Below, piece after piece: positions 8,888 through 17,714 of a stretch of DNA of 32,838 nt (position 1 is its first letter; every line of letters starts with the position of its first letter). The notes below the pieces were generated by a model, which had not been told where the DNA came from, made no database searches, and worked only from the letters and a program-made list of their open reading frames with translations. The position numbers and the translations under genes were made by a program. This DNA comes from Candidatus Rifleibacteriota bacterium (GTDB taxonomy: Bacteria > Muiribacteriota > Ozemobacteria > Ozemobacterales > Ozemobacteraceae), in assembly GCA_015233565.1 (NCBI GenBank), contig JADFXM010000069.1, forward strand, positions 1 through 32,838. Direction: 5' to 3'.

Positions 8888-10675
8888 TCAACCTTCTTCC
8901 GAAAGAGAATCGTTAAAACTGGTTGAACAGTTTCTTCCATGCTTTTTGCAACTATAGAGCGCCATATCGGCCTTTTTTATTAACAAAGCTCTGTTGCTCG
9001 CGTGATCCGGGAAGGTGGAAATACCCAACGAGATCGTGACTTTTAGTGGTTTCCCTTGTCCCGGGAAGTCAAAGGCTTCAACGGTCCTTCTTAATCTCTC
9101 GGCTACCAAAAGGGCACCCGCCGTATCAGTTTCAGGAAGAATTACCGTGAATTCTTCGCCACCGTATCTTGATGGGATATCTATCGTATCTCGAAGCGTT
9201 TGTTTTACCAGTTTCGCCACTTCCACTAAAACCATATCGCCCTGTTGATGACCATAGGTATCATTGAATATTTTGAAGTGGTCGATGTCAAAAAGAATTA
9301 GTGAAACCGTAGTGTGATAGCGTTTTGCTCTGAGGATTTCTTCTTCAAGTCTTGCCTGGAAATAGCGATGAATGAATAATTTCGTGAGTCCATCTGTAAT
9401 CGCCAATTCATATAGTCTCGCGTGCTCCACTGCCATTGCCGCTTGCTGAGCCAAAGCCTCAAGAAGGCGCTGATCATCAGAATTAAAGCCCTGAGGATCC
9501 AGCTTATTTGTGATATTTATTACCCCAGTCACTCGTTCTTTTATTTTCAAAGGAACTGAAATTAAGTTCCTGATCAGATGCTCAAAATAAGAGGTCGTTT
9601 CAAAGCTTTTAAACAATGGATCATTCGCGCCCTCATTCACAACAATCGATGAGCCTGATTTAAAAACTGTTCCGGCGACCCCTTCCCCAGCTTTAATTTT
9701 TGTGACTACGGGAGGAGAATGAAAATCTCCCTGAATTCCATAAACAATTTTAGTAGCAATTTCATCTTTACCATCAGTAGGTATCATAATCGAAGCTTTT
9801 TCAGCTTTTAAAGCTCTACAAGCCATTTCCAAAATGTGTTTTATTAACTTTTCTGTGTCATTCTGAAAATTCATTGCCTGACTGGCTTTAAACATAGTTT
9901 CAATTTCAAAAATTTTTCTGTCCAAAGCTTTTTGATTTGATTCAAGTGCAATGATCATATCGTTAAAACGGCCGGCTAGCATCCCAATTTCATCTTGCCC
10001 CTGTATCTCAAGACGGTAAGATAAATCGCCTGAAGAAACAATCAACGTCCCTTTCATAAGCGAGTCAAGACTGCGCGTGACAAATTTGGCAAGGCCTACC
10101 GATAATATAACCCCAATTAATAACCCTATTAACCCAATGATAGAGATTTCTCGCCGACTAATTGATCTTGCCTTTTCAATAGGGTCTCGTCCATATCGGA
10201 TGATAACTGTACCATAGGGAGAGGACCCGATTCTGATTGGGGCGGCATATTCAACCAAGCCGCCATCAGTCACCGGCATTCGGCAAGGATTTTCCAGTGC
10301 AGAGTATTTTTGAAATTCTTCCGGAGGTAAAGTTCTGCCTAGTTTGGTGGGAGTTTCATTTCGATTTCTAAATGCCAAATACTTACCATCTTGATCGAGT
10401 ACAGAAATTTCTGTCACGTTTTCCCCTGTTGACATTATTCTTTCAACATATGGGATCAAATCATCGTACGTTTGCCTAATAATTGGATCTTGACAAGCTA
10501 AAGCTAAAGTGGAAGAGAGAAGTAGTCCTGATTGATCAATTCCTTCATTGATCAGATCATCCTCACGGCGCAGAGTTGTTGAAAGGGTTAAGGCCAGAAG
10601 GATACCTATCAATATCAAAATCCCTAAGATAAATTTGAATTTTAGGGATAAATAAAATGGAATCTTTTCTTCCAC
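8888..10675 (-). CDS. Membrane-bound GAF-GGDEF diguanylate cyclase
   Basis: This 595-residue protein has a membrane helix at about 13-34, a periplasmic sensor at 35-172, a second helix at 177-198, a HAMP domain at about 199-250, a GAF domain at about 265-420 and a GGDEF domain at about 425-585. The active site reads GGEEF (505-509) and the metal-binding FDIDHFK lies at about 462-468, so c-di-GMP synthesis from two GTP is expected. The allosteric inhibitory RxxD motif is not conserved: Asp499 is in place, but the Arg position is Asp496. The start is GTG at 10675 with a weak purine-rich upstream site. It lies 34 bases after the PhnD-like lipoprotein gene and directly before dusB, suggesting an operon in which the lipoprotein presents a ligand to the sensor region. 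Confidence 0.9.
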   Translation of the reverse strand: MEEKIPFYLSLKFKFILGILILIGILLALTLSTTLRREDDLINEGIDQSGLLLSSTLALACQDPIIRQTYDDLIPYVERIMSTGENVTEISVLDQDGKYLAFRNRNETPTKLGRTLPPEEFQKYSALENPCRMPVTDGGLVEYAAPIRIGSSPYGTVIIRYGRDPIEKARSISRREISIIGLIGLLIGVILSVGLAKFVTRSLDSLMKGTLIVSSGDLSYRLEIQGQDEIGMLAGRFNDMIIALESNQKALDRKIFEIETMFKASQAMNFQNDTEKLIKHILEMACRALKAEKASIMIPTDGKDEIATKIVYGIQGDFHSPPVVTKIKAGEGVAGTVFKSGSSIVVNEGANDPLFKSFETTSYFEHLIRNLISVPLKIKERVTGVINITNKLDPQGFNSDDQRLLEALAQQAAMAVEHARLYELAITDGLTKLFIHRYFQARLEEEILRAKRYHTTVSLILFDIDHFKIFNDTYGHQQGDMVLVEVAKLVKQTLRDTIDIPSRYGGEEFTVILPETDTAGALLVAERLRRTVEAFDFPGQGKPLKVTISLGISTFPDHASNRALLIKKADMALYSCKKHGRNCSTSFNDSLSEEG

Positions 10676-10709
10676 TACTTTTTTCTCTCAAAAAAAAATT
10701 GAATAGCGG

Positions 10710-11669
10710 TCATTTTGATAAAAGCCGATAGACTTTCCTAACATATTCGTAATCAGCATCATTTGCGGGCACAAAGCCCTGTACATCCGTGCAGGGCTGA
10801 AGAATTGCCTTGTGCAATGGGTTATTTATCGATAACTTCAAAAAAGCATCCTTTATCATTGCCGTTAAATCATCAGGGAGATCCGCACGACAAACCAACG
10901 GCTCATTAGAAATATCCTGGGTAGTACCCAAAATCGTCAATTCCCTGGCCTTTTCCTGGTCTTTTAAAGTTTTTCTGGCATCGTCATAACATGCTCCGGC
11001 ATCGTATTTTCCTAATAATACATTTAGTACAACAGCGTCATGTTTGGTTAAAAAAGCTGCTTCTGAAAAATCTTTATCAGGATTAATTCCTGCTTCAATC
11101 AAAATGGCTTTTGGAAAAATATATCCTGAGGCTGATTCCTTTTCGACCCAGGCAAATTTTTTTCCTTTAAGATCGGATAATCTTTTGATTCCACTATCAC
11201 CACGAGCGATAATAATTCCACGATAAGAGGTTGTTCCAAATCTTACCGGCTTAACCAAAGGTTTTAGTTTGAATTTCTCTTTTCCTTCAACGTATGCCTG
11301 TGTACCTAACCATCCAATGTCAATTTCGCCACGGTCAAGCTTTTGAAGAATTCCGTCATAATTACTCGCAGTAACCAGTCTGGCTTCTTTTACTCCAAGA
11401 GTGTCTTTGAGATATTTCATCAGTCCTTCATGCTGCCTGACTAAATCACTTGAATTTGAGAAAGGAATCCTTCCCACCTTAATTACAACATCTTTGAATT
11501 TAGAAGCGGATGAATCCAGTGTTTTGCCATCTACCTGAGTGTTGGTTTTTCCAGTCTTGTCAGATTTCGAATCTCCTGCCCCCCCCCCGCAGCCTGAAAA
11601 AATTGCCATGGAAAATATAATAGTTACCAAAAGAAGAGGTTTTCTAATTTGATTCAATATTTGAAACAT
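10710..11669 (-). CDS. PhnD-like phosphate/phosphonate-type periplasmic binding lipoprotein
   Basis: A 319-residue protein with a lipoprotein signal (IFSGC, lipidated Cys27) and a Gly/Ser/Lys/Asp-rich spacer to about residue 60. The binding-protein fold follows: KVGRIPFSNSSDLVRQHEGL, then ASNYDGILQKLDRGEIDIGWLGTQAYV written as two neighbouring blocks, the RGIIIARGDSGI hinge strand and ASGYIFPKAILIEAGI. This pattern is typical of PhnD/PtxB-like proteins, which bind phosphonate, phosphite, phosphate or related anions. No permease or ATPase gene is adjacent. Instead a membrane diguanylate cyclase follows at 34 bases, so a sensory role is more likely than transport. The start has GAGGG five bases upstream. 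Confidence 0.85.
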   Translation of the reverse strand: MFQILNQIRKPLLLVTIIFSMAIFSGCGGGAGDSKSDKTGKTNTQVDGKTLDSSASKFKDVVIKVGRIPFSNSSDLVRQHEGLMKYLKDTLGVKEARLVTASNYDGILQKLDRGEIDIGWLGTQAYVEGKEKFKLKPLVKPVRFGTTSYRGIIIARGDSGIKRLSDLKGKKFAWVEKESASGYIFPKAILIEAGINPDKDFSEAAFLTKHDAVVLNVLLGKYDAGACYDDARKTLKDQEKARELTILGTTQDISNEPLVCRADLPDDLTAMIKDAFLKLSINNPLHKAILQPCTDVQGFVPANDADYEYVRKVYRLLSK

Positions 11670-11700
11670 TCTTACCCTCTTTTTGAAGATTTTTTCTGAT

Positions 11701-11730
11701 TTTATACCATATTCATTTGATCAAAGCCAA
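11701..11730 (-). promoter_or_regulatory. Candidate sigma-70 promoter of the lipoprotein-cyclase-dusB operon
   Basis: On the minus strand, TTGGCT (11730-11725) and TATAAA (11706-11701) are spaced by 18 bases, giving a leader of about 25 bases before the ATG at 11669. The -10 box matches five of six positions and the -35 box four of six. It was found by eye only. Confidence 0.42.
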
Positions 11731-11875
11731 ACAAAATTGTTATAGCTCTTTAATTCTTAAAATGTACCACCAACAGTAAAAACGAGATATAGCTTCTACA
11801 CAATAAATCTGATAAATCAGGATCTCAACAAGTTTTTACCCAAATTTCCAAATTTGTAGATTGTGGAGATTTCTT

Positions 11876-13288
11876 TTATTTAAAAGGAATTTCAACAATC
11901 AATTCAACTGCTTGGTCAACAACCCTTGTTTGCAAAGTTGAAACTCCAAAATTCTCTGCATTATCCATGTTGGGAATCGGAGGAATGCCTTTATTTGCAA
12001 GAAGCGGCGATTGGAGGATTTCCTGAAGCTGGGCGTTTAAAAGAGGAATCGCAAATCTATAATATCGCTGAACACCTTCAGGAATCTTGAAAGCATCCTT
12101 TTTCCCAGAAAGAATATTCTTGACTCTTTCTATTTCTGAAACCAAAACATCTCTCCCAGTGGCGATATATAAAAGATTATCCTCTAAGGCAACACAAATT
12201 CTCAAGGTTGGAAGCAGGAAAAAACTGAGCCTGGCTGTTAAAACCCCCTTATAATCTTCAGTTGAAACGAAAAATCCGCATTTTGTCGCAAAGTCTTTCA
12301 GCTTGGGAAGTAATTCCAATAGTGCTGAGGGAGTAGCAACTTTCGCAATAATTCTTGCATCCGGAAAACCTCCTTCCCCTTTTGGAGAAAGATTCATGGA
12401 AAAAACTGTCTCCTGTGTTGCAGTTGGAAGAATATCCTTTTCAAGATCCAGTCCTGAGGATGCCAACATGTTCTTAACAATTTCCGTTTGAGGAATTTGA
12501 GACAACTGTTCCATGGCCTCAGCAGGGGGAAGTGAATTCTGGATTTGAGCTGCACTGAAAAGAGCTTCAGAGTCTATAAACTTTGAAAAAGTAAAATTTC
12601 CGACGGTTTTTAACATTTCCAATAATTTCTGGGTTTCCTCGGAGGTCAAAAATTCAAGTTGAAAGGTAATTCCTTTTTCCGAAAAACTTCCGGCCAAAAC
12701 CGCTCTCTTTGCAATTGACAATAAAGGAAGAAGTCTATCACGGATTTTAGATAATTGAGCTGGCTTGATTTTGAGCTTTTGTGGAGGATTGGCAATCAAG
12801 TCTTCAATTAACTTGGAAAGTTTAATGGGATCAACAATTCCCTTGAAATAATATCCAACTTGCGGAATTGAAACTTTGGTTGCAATTTTTTCCAGAATAT
12901 CTTTGTTGGAATCCATTAGTTCATTAACCCGCTGTTTTTGGGAATCAGTCCATTTTTCTATGGGAACAAAAGGATTTGAGGACGTTTTATCCATGTCGAG
13001 GGTGGTTATAAATGCTGCATAAGCAATTAAATCTTTTCCCGAAAGATCGGAAACCTCTGAAATTGCTTTCCCAATTTTCTTTAACACCCCGTTCGCTTCC
13101 TTTTCAGGGTCAGAAAGAAATTGTCCTTGCCTTGTCAGATAGAAGGCAAGTTGAGGACCAATATTTTCCAGATTTGTGGGCTCACTCGCCGTAATTTCAG
13201 GGCTTACCCCACCAAAAGAGATAGAAGAAAGTGACAGGAAAAGTAAAACCATCATCAATGCAGAAGTTAATCTTGAAATTTTTTTCAT
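11876..13288 (-). CDS. Exported protein of unknown family
   Basis: A 470-residue protein with a clear signal peptide (MKKISRLTSALMMVLLFLSL, likely cleaved after SFG near residue 26). The rest is soluble, mixed alpha/beta and without cysteine-rich, repeat or catalytic motifs that I recognise. Several stretches such as ETVFSMNLSPKGEGGFPDAR and LRICVALEDNLLYIATGRD resemble the repeated beta-strand pattern of large lipid- or protein-binding exported proteins of the DUF3352 sort. That likeness is weak and I assign no function. The start is strongly supported by GGAGGAG four bases upstream. It sits alone between two operons, with its own candidate promoter. Confidence 0.8.
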   Translation of the reverse strand: MKKISRLTSALMMVLLFLSLSSISFGGVSPEITASEPTNLENIGPQLAFYLTRQGQFLSDPEKEANGVLKKIGKAISEVSDLSGKDLIAYAAFITTLDMDKTSSNPFVPIEKWTDSQKQRVNELMDSNKDILEKIATKVSIPQVGYYFKGIVDPIKLSKLIEDLIANPPQKLKIKPAQLSKIRDRLLPLLSIAKRAVLAGSFSEKGITFQLEFLTSEETQKLLEMLKTVGNFTFSKFIDSEALFSAAQIQNSLPPAEAMEQLSQIPQTEIVKNMLASSGLDLEKDILPTATQETVFSMNLSPKGEGGFPDARIIAKVATPSALLELLPKLKDFATKCGFFVSTEDYKGVLTARLSFFLLPTLRICVALEDNLLYIATGRDVLVSEIERVKNILSGKKDAFKIPEGVQRYYRFAIPLLNAQLQEILQSPLLANKGIPPIPNMDNAENFGVSTLQTRVVDQAVELIVEIPFK

Positions 13289-13622
13289 TGGGCTCCTCCA
13301 TGCTTTTTTTTGAATTATACTTTCTTAAGTCCAGAATTTAAAGAGGTTTTTATTTACATTCCTAAAAAATGATGATATCTAGGAAACTCCCTTTCCCGAT
13401 TAAATCATCCTTGTGAAACTTCATCTATAAGTGTGTAATTTTTGCTCAGTATGAAATAAAAAATTCTGCATTAAGCCATATTGAGTATATTTTCAAAAAA
13501 AAATGTTGCATATTTTGCATGATTTTTTTTTGTTTGATTTTTTTACACTTCGAATTGTGGAATTGTTCAAAACTCTATAGTATCTTTGTATTATCTCAAT
13601 AATTAGTGGACTTTCTCACTCT
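13289..13622. other. Divergent intergenic region before the prepilin cluster
   Basis: This 334-base, strongly AT-rich gap lies between the exported protein gene (-) and the prepilin cluster (+). It holds the minus-strand promoter candidate at 13314-13342. For the plus strand, a weak TTGTGG...TAGTAT pair with 17-base spacing lies near 13555-13583. Poly-T and poly-A runs around 13495-13545 may bend the DNA. No RNA gene was recognised. Confidence 0.4.
13314..13342 (-). promoter_or_regulatory. Candidate sigma-70 promoter of the exported unknown protein
   Basis: The minus strand has a perfect TATAAT at 13319-13314, with TTTAAA at 13342-13337 and a 17-base spacer. Transcription would start near 13307, about 19 bases before the ATG. 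The -35 box is poor (four of six). Confidence 0.4.
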
Positions 13623-15971
13623 ATGCCAGTTAAATTCAGAAGAAAAAATGGATTTGTTTTATTGATTGTTATGACAATTTTTATCTCCCTGGGAATTCTG
13701 GCTTTTGCACTTTCTTTTCTGAAAACCGGAACAATTGAACAACTTGGAAAAAATGTTGACCAGAATCGGCTCGCAGTAATTGCCCAGGCCGCAAACAATG
13801 AAGCATTAGCATTTTATAAAACTTCCGTTAATTCTCCCGGAACCAGAATTTTTAATTCCTGGCAAAACATATTTGAGACCCCCGACATAGGAAGTCTTCC
13901 TCAATGCAGGGGCACTTTCACTTGGGATGAAAATGACCCCCTCCCATATAGCAAACAAATTTGTGATTCGGTTCCAGGATATGGGATTAAATTGAGAACA
14001 CGCGTAAGCATGATAGTCACTTCCAAAGTAAATACTCTTAGAGCTCCGGCGTATATTGGGCACTTAGAACTTCTTTCTCAAGCATCTGATCGCAAAGGAA
14101 ATATCTTCGAAATTAAGGAACGAAGAGATTTGAAGTTGGTTGATTTGCGGGATTTCTTTGACAAATACGTGTTTTACGTAAAAAATTACTCTTTCGATTA
14201 TAACCAACCTCAAAGACATTTGATTTTAACAGGATTCCCTCAATCCAGAGTAGATTGGGCTAATGGGGCCTTTTCCAGAGCATTTATCGGAAACCGCTTT
14301 TTCCCGAAAACTGAAGAGGAAAACCTCATCGGAGGGCCCGACAAACTTCCAATCTTATTGGATATCGATCACACCAGACCTGATTGTTTTCTTTTTTTGA
14401 ACGAGCTGCTGGGAGTAAATCCCGGTGAAAAGTCTTTTGATCCAACTGATTTCAAAGCCAAGACCATAGCCCAAAACTCTACTTTTTGGGTAAAGGATCC
14501 CCCCATTTCTTTTAATACAATAACAGGAATCTCCCGAAACGAACTTTATGAATACTCACATATTAAAGATCATTACATGAAAATCGTTAAAGCAGCGCAA
14601 AACGCTGCTTCAGGAATAGACTCGGAGATTAAAGCACAGTCTGTTGCGGGAGTAATTCTTGACGATTACCAAAAAGCCGCGGGTGGAGATTACAGCAACT
14701 GCCAAGTTTTTCAGGGAATTGTACAAACTTTCATCGACAACTGGAAATATTTTTACGGTTATACCTCAGCATCCTGCCTCTGGAACCTTGATGACCCGGG
14801 TCTTCCACCCAAAGATTTTGCAAAATTCACCCATTTTTCGGGTTTGACTAACTACGGGCCCGAGTTGACAAGTGGAACCCCCCCCTTTAACGTCGAAAAA
14901 TTCCGCATAGGGAGAATGCCCTATATTTATGGAAGAACAGGCGAAAATGCCATTCTTTTTGAGGGAAATCTGTTTCTGCGATTTTTTAAAATGGCCTTTT
15001 TTGATGAATTTACCACTAAACTTTCCGCTATAATACCGGGAGCGCTTCAGAGTAAAAGTTCTCCCCAAGAGCTGCAAGTGGATTTCTTTGTTTCTGCAAT
15101 CTCTTTAGATTTCGTTACTCCGAAATCTACTGTCCCGGCCGCTGAATTTCTGAGAAAAATCCGGCCGGTCGACAATACTTCCTGGGCCCCAAGCGTTAAA
15201 CCTAGATTAGATAGCACAGACCAACTTGAGGGTCCCTTGATGAGCAGAGCAATTGACAACATTCCTGTCAATCGCCTTTTGCCGACAAAACCCGCCAGAT
15301 CTGTTCCTGGAGCGCCAGCTGGAGTTTTTCCATTTCCTGAACAAAAATTAATTGGGGGGAAATATGCTGACGGAAGCCGTTTTTTTCCACATTTCGACCT
15401 TTTGGCTCTTTCTTTCTTCTATAAGACTTCCCAGGATTTTTTAAATGAAAGAGTTACTGTTGAAAACGGCCAGAAAGTTTTAAATTTAGACGGAAAAATT
15501 TTTATCGAAATGGGAGATTTAAAACTCGATGACGTAAAATTCTTCCGCGGCCAGGGAACGGTAATTCTTGGCACTGGAAATTGCTCCACAAGCGGAATAA
15601 AAAGATTACCTGCTTCTACAGCACCTGCAACCATGCGAATATTTCTCTCCGCAGGCGATTTCGTGATTACCGGAAGCGAAAATCCGGTTTATATTGAAGC
15701 TTCCCTCATAGCTCTTTTCCAAGCCCCCCCTGATCCAACAAAGACTTCTTATCAGGGAAAATTGATGCCAAATAATCACAATGTTAAAATCAAGGGAAAC
15801 CTGATTGTTGATTTCTTCTTTACTGAGTCCGGTGGAAACGGTCTTCCCATTAATGGGGAAATCGAAATTGAACACGATGAGGAAATTTTTTCCCCTCAGG
15901 TTCCTGGCCGGATAACCGTTGGCACTGCAAAGACTTTTTTCAGCATGAACGCCGCTGGAGGATCATTCTAG
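13623..15971 (+). CDS. Large GspK/PilX-like pilin-type protein with class III signal
   Basis: A 782-residue protein starting MPVKFRRKNGFVLLIVMTIF: a short basic leader, then Gly-Phe and a long hydrophobic helix, as in type IV prepilins and pseudopilins. The fifth residue of the mature form is Ile, not Glu, which is the GspK/PilX pattern; GspK caps the tip of the type II secretion pseudopilus and lacks Glu5. It is much longer than GspK (about 320). The central part (about 80-600) is unrecognised. The C-terminal 170 residues are rich in short beta strands (for example KIFIEMGDLKLDDVKFFRGQ), as in polymer-forming or beta-helix domains. It is the first gene of a four-gene pilin-like cluster; no clear ribosome binding site precedes the ATG. 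Membrane insertion by the pilus/T2SS pathway is inferred. Confidence 0.8.
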   Translation: MPVKFRRKNGFVLLIVMTIFISLGILAFALSFLKTGTIEQLGKNVDQNRLAVIAQAANNEALAFYKTSVNSPGTRIFNSWQNIFETPDIGSLPQCRGTFTWDENDPLPYSKQICDSVPGYGIKLRTRVSMIVTSKVNTLRAPAYIGHLELLSQASDRKGNIFEIKERRDLKLVDLRDFFDKYVFYVKNYSFDYNQPQRHLILTGFPQSRVDWANGAFSRAFIGNRFFPKTEEENLIGGPDKLPILLDIDHTRPDCFLFLNELLGVNPGEKSFDPTDFKAKTIAQNSTFWVKDPPISFNTITGISRNELYEYSHIKDHYMKIVKAAQNAASGIDSEIKAQSVAGVILDDYQKAAGGDYSNCQVFQGIVQTFIDNWKYFYGYTSASCLWNLDDPGLPPKDFAKFTHFSGLTNYGPELTSGTPPFNVEKFRIGRMPYIYGRTGENAILFEGNLFLRFFKMAFFDEFTTKLSAIIPGALQSKSSPQELQVDFFVSAISLDFVTPKSTVPAAEFLRKIRPVDNTSWAPSVKPRLDSTDQLEGPLMSRAIDNIPVNRLLPTKPARSVPGAPAGVFPFPEQKLIGGKYADGSRFFPHFDLLALSFFYKTSQDFLNERVTVENGQKVLNLDGKIFIEMGDLKLDDVKFFRGQGTVILGTGNCSTSGIKRLPASTAPATMRIFLSAGDFVITGSENPVYIEASLIALFQAPPDPTKTSYQGKLMPNNHNVKIKGNLIVDFFFTESGGNGLPINGEIEIEHDEEIFSPQVPGRITVGTAKTFFSMNAAGGSF

Positions 15972-16301
15972 GTGGATTTTAAACGCAAGTATTTTGCTTT
16001 TCTAGTGATGATTGGGGTATGCTTATCGTTGAGCCACTTAAAAAATGTTAAAAACACCCAAGTTGAAATAGTGGAAATCGAAGAGTCTTTCCCCTCAATT
16101 CTCCCAGATAAAGCTCCCTGGATTCCAGAGGAAATTCTTAAGCATTCCACACCAACTGAACAAGGAAAACTTTTAAAGCCACCACCCGATTTTTTATTCG
16201 AAGTTGAAACTGAAGAAGCAATGCGCATGAATCAAAAAAAAATAAAGGAATATTGTGAATCGCAGACTGCTTCTAATGGGGTGCCCATTGAAAAGAAATA
16301 A
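15972..16301 (+). CDS. Small membrane-anchored protein within the prepilin cluster
   Basis: A 109-residue protein with one N-terminal hydrophobic segment (about 5-22, KYFAFLVMIGVCLSLSHL) followed by an acidic, proline-containing soluble part. It resembles no family I know. The start is GTG immediately after the TAG stop of the large pilin-like gene, with GGAGG ten bases upstream inside that gene, so translation is likely coupled. Its 3' end overlaps the next prepilin frame by 47 bases if that gene starts at its GTG. Position suggests an accessory role in assembling the pilin-like complex. The hydrophobic segment could be a signal peptide or an anchor. Confidence 0.65.
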   Translation: MDFKRKYFAFLVMIGVCLSLSHLKNVKNTQVEIVEIEESFPSILPDKAPWIPEEILKHSTPTEQGKLLKPPPDFLFEVETEEAMRMNQKKIKEYCESQTASNGVPIEKK

Positions 16302-16986
16302 AGGCCTTTTTTTAAAATATTGCAAGAGCCCCACAGTTGAAAATTTCCTGCTTGAGCCGGTCTCAAGCTCCAAAAGGCAGGCAATTTTGCTCCCAGAAGT
16401 CAATTTCGAAAAAAAACTTTCCCAAAAAATGCCGCTTCCCTTAAAAACACTTCAGCTTAAAGAAAAATCAGGCTTTAGTTTTATTGAGTTAATTGCAGCG
16501 GCTTTAATATTAGGAGTTTGTTCAGTTCCAATACTTTGGCTAACCACTTCTACTCGAACTGAAACCAGCAAAGGTATAAACTATTTGCGAGGAATTGAAT
16601 TAGCCCAGGAAGCATTGGATTGGGCACAGGTAATTCCTTTCGAAGATTTGAATGGCAATGATTTGAACAGGCTATGTAACGCCTATAGTGAATCTTTGTT
16701 TGGAAATCGAATTTTCAGAACTGGTTCAAACGCACAATGGTTACAAGTTCCACTCGCAAATGATCTGAGTTACTCCGAGCAATACGACACCGCATATTTT
16801 TTCCGCCAAATCAAAGCAGAAGACCTTCCTGAACCAAAATACAAAAATTTATTAAAAAAAATAACGGTCTGTGTAAGCTGGAATGAAGGAGTTGTTCCGG
16901 CTAATCCTTCCTCAAGTCCACCGGATAGAATGAAAAAAATAGTCATGTCAACATTAGTCTACAACGATAAGAAAGTCGACTTCTAG
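16255..16986 (+). CDS. Type IV prepilin / pseudopilin-like protein (class III signal)
   Basis: This 243-residue frame contains a textbook prepilin motif: KSGFSFIELIAAALILGVCS, with cleavage after Gly73 and Glu at mature position 5, then a 20-residue hydrophobic helix. The mature domain (about 170 residues) has Cys141 and Cys207, and fits minor pseudopilins of the PilV/GspI sort. The start is uncertain. GTG at 16255 has AAGGA five or six bases upstream but implies a 73-residue leader. ATG at 16429 gives a normal 15-residue leader but has no ribosome binding site. It lies 5 bases before the next prepilin, so they are one operon. Processing would need a PilD-type prepilin peptidase, not present in this window. 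Confidence 0.82.
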   Translation: MNRRLLLMGCPLKRNKGLFLKYCKSPTVENFLLEPVSSSKRQAILLPEVNFEKKLSQKMPLPLKTLQLKEKSGFSFIELIAAALILGVCSVPILWLTTSTRTETSKGINYLRGIELAQEALDWAQVIPFEDLNGNDLNRLCNAYSESLFGNRIFRTGSNAQWLQVPLANDLSYSEQYDTAYFFRQIKAEDLPEPKYKNLLKKITVCVSWNEGVVPANPSSSPPDRMKKIVMSTLVYNDKKVDF

Positions 16987-16991
16987 GAATC

Positions 16992-17714
16992 ATGACTAAG
17001 ATCAGATTCTGGTTTTTCAACAACATAATGCTTCGAAGAGAAAATCAAATACGAAATAGAGCTTTTACTCTGGTTGAAATACTAATGAGCGTGTTTCTAG
17101 CAGCTTTTCTCTTGTTTTCAGTCTACAAACTCTGGGGATGGGTGCGCTTCAATTTCATGTATGGAACGGTCAATCTCCAAAACCTACATAGTGCCCAAAT
17201 GATTATTAACAATCTAAGGCGCGATTTTTCGTCGTCCTGCCCAAAAATTTCTTCACGGGACAACTATTTTACCAGGGAAACGATCCGAAGAAAGATTTTT
17301 AATGTTGTTGCTCCCCCTGCAAATAGCAAAGCAATTGACATTGATCCGAGCGGAAAAAGATTATTTTTCCATAGATTTGTCTTTGACGGGGATTCCCTGA
17401 ATTCCATGCCCAAAATTGAGACCATCGAATACGTTTTTGACCCAGTCAAACGCATTCTGAGAAGGACTTCCGCCAATAAAACCACTGAATTTGATGGCCT
17501 CGATGATGTTTTCTTCAAAGTCTATGTCCATGAACTGAACCCAAATGTTCCGATTCTTTGGGTCAAATTTATGGTCAACGAAGGAAAAGGAATTCATTAT
17601 GCGGGTGGCAGTGAAATTGGAAAGCCCCTGGAAATAACCACTAGCATTACAAGTTCTTTCATTGATTCAAATATCAGTAATCTCTCCTGGCATTTCGAGT
17701 CCGTCCACGAATAA
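16992..17714 (+). CDS. Prepilin-like protein of PilW/GspJ type
   Basis: This 240-residue protein has the prepilin signal RNRAFTLVEILMSVFLAAFL: cleavage would fall between Ala24 and Phe25, with Glu at mature position 5. Ala instead of Gly before the cleavage site is unusual but tolerated in some pseudopilins. The soluble domain is beta-rich (for example KRLFFHRFVFDGD and IETIEYVFDPVKRILRR), as in GspJ/PilW minor pilins with a type II secretion J-like fold. The start ATG at 16992 follows the previous stop by 5 bases with a short GGA; an in-frame ATG at 17028 would give a 12-residue leader. It is the last gene of the cluster; no core pilus ATPase or secretin gene is seen here. Confidence 0.82.
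   Translation: MTKIRFWFFNNIMLRRENQIRNRAFTLVEILMSVFLAAFLLFSVYKLWGWVRFNFMYGTVNLQNLHSAQMIINNLRRDFSSSCPKISSRDNYFTRETIRRKIFNVVAPPANSKAIDIDPSGKRLFFHRFVFDGDSLNSMPKIETIEYVFDPVKRILRRTSANKTTEFDGLDDVFFKVYVHELNPNVPILWVKFMVNEGKGIHYAGGSEIGKPLEITTSITSSFIDSNISNLSWHFESVHE

Noticed and set aside
11809..11856. Short palindromes CTGATAAATCAG and CAAATTTCCAAATTTG in the gap after the exported unknown protein
   Set aside because: Short, AT-rich, no T tract on the relevant strand; insufficient for a terminator or operator call.
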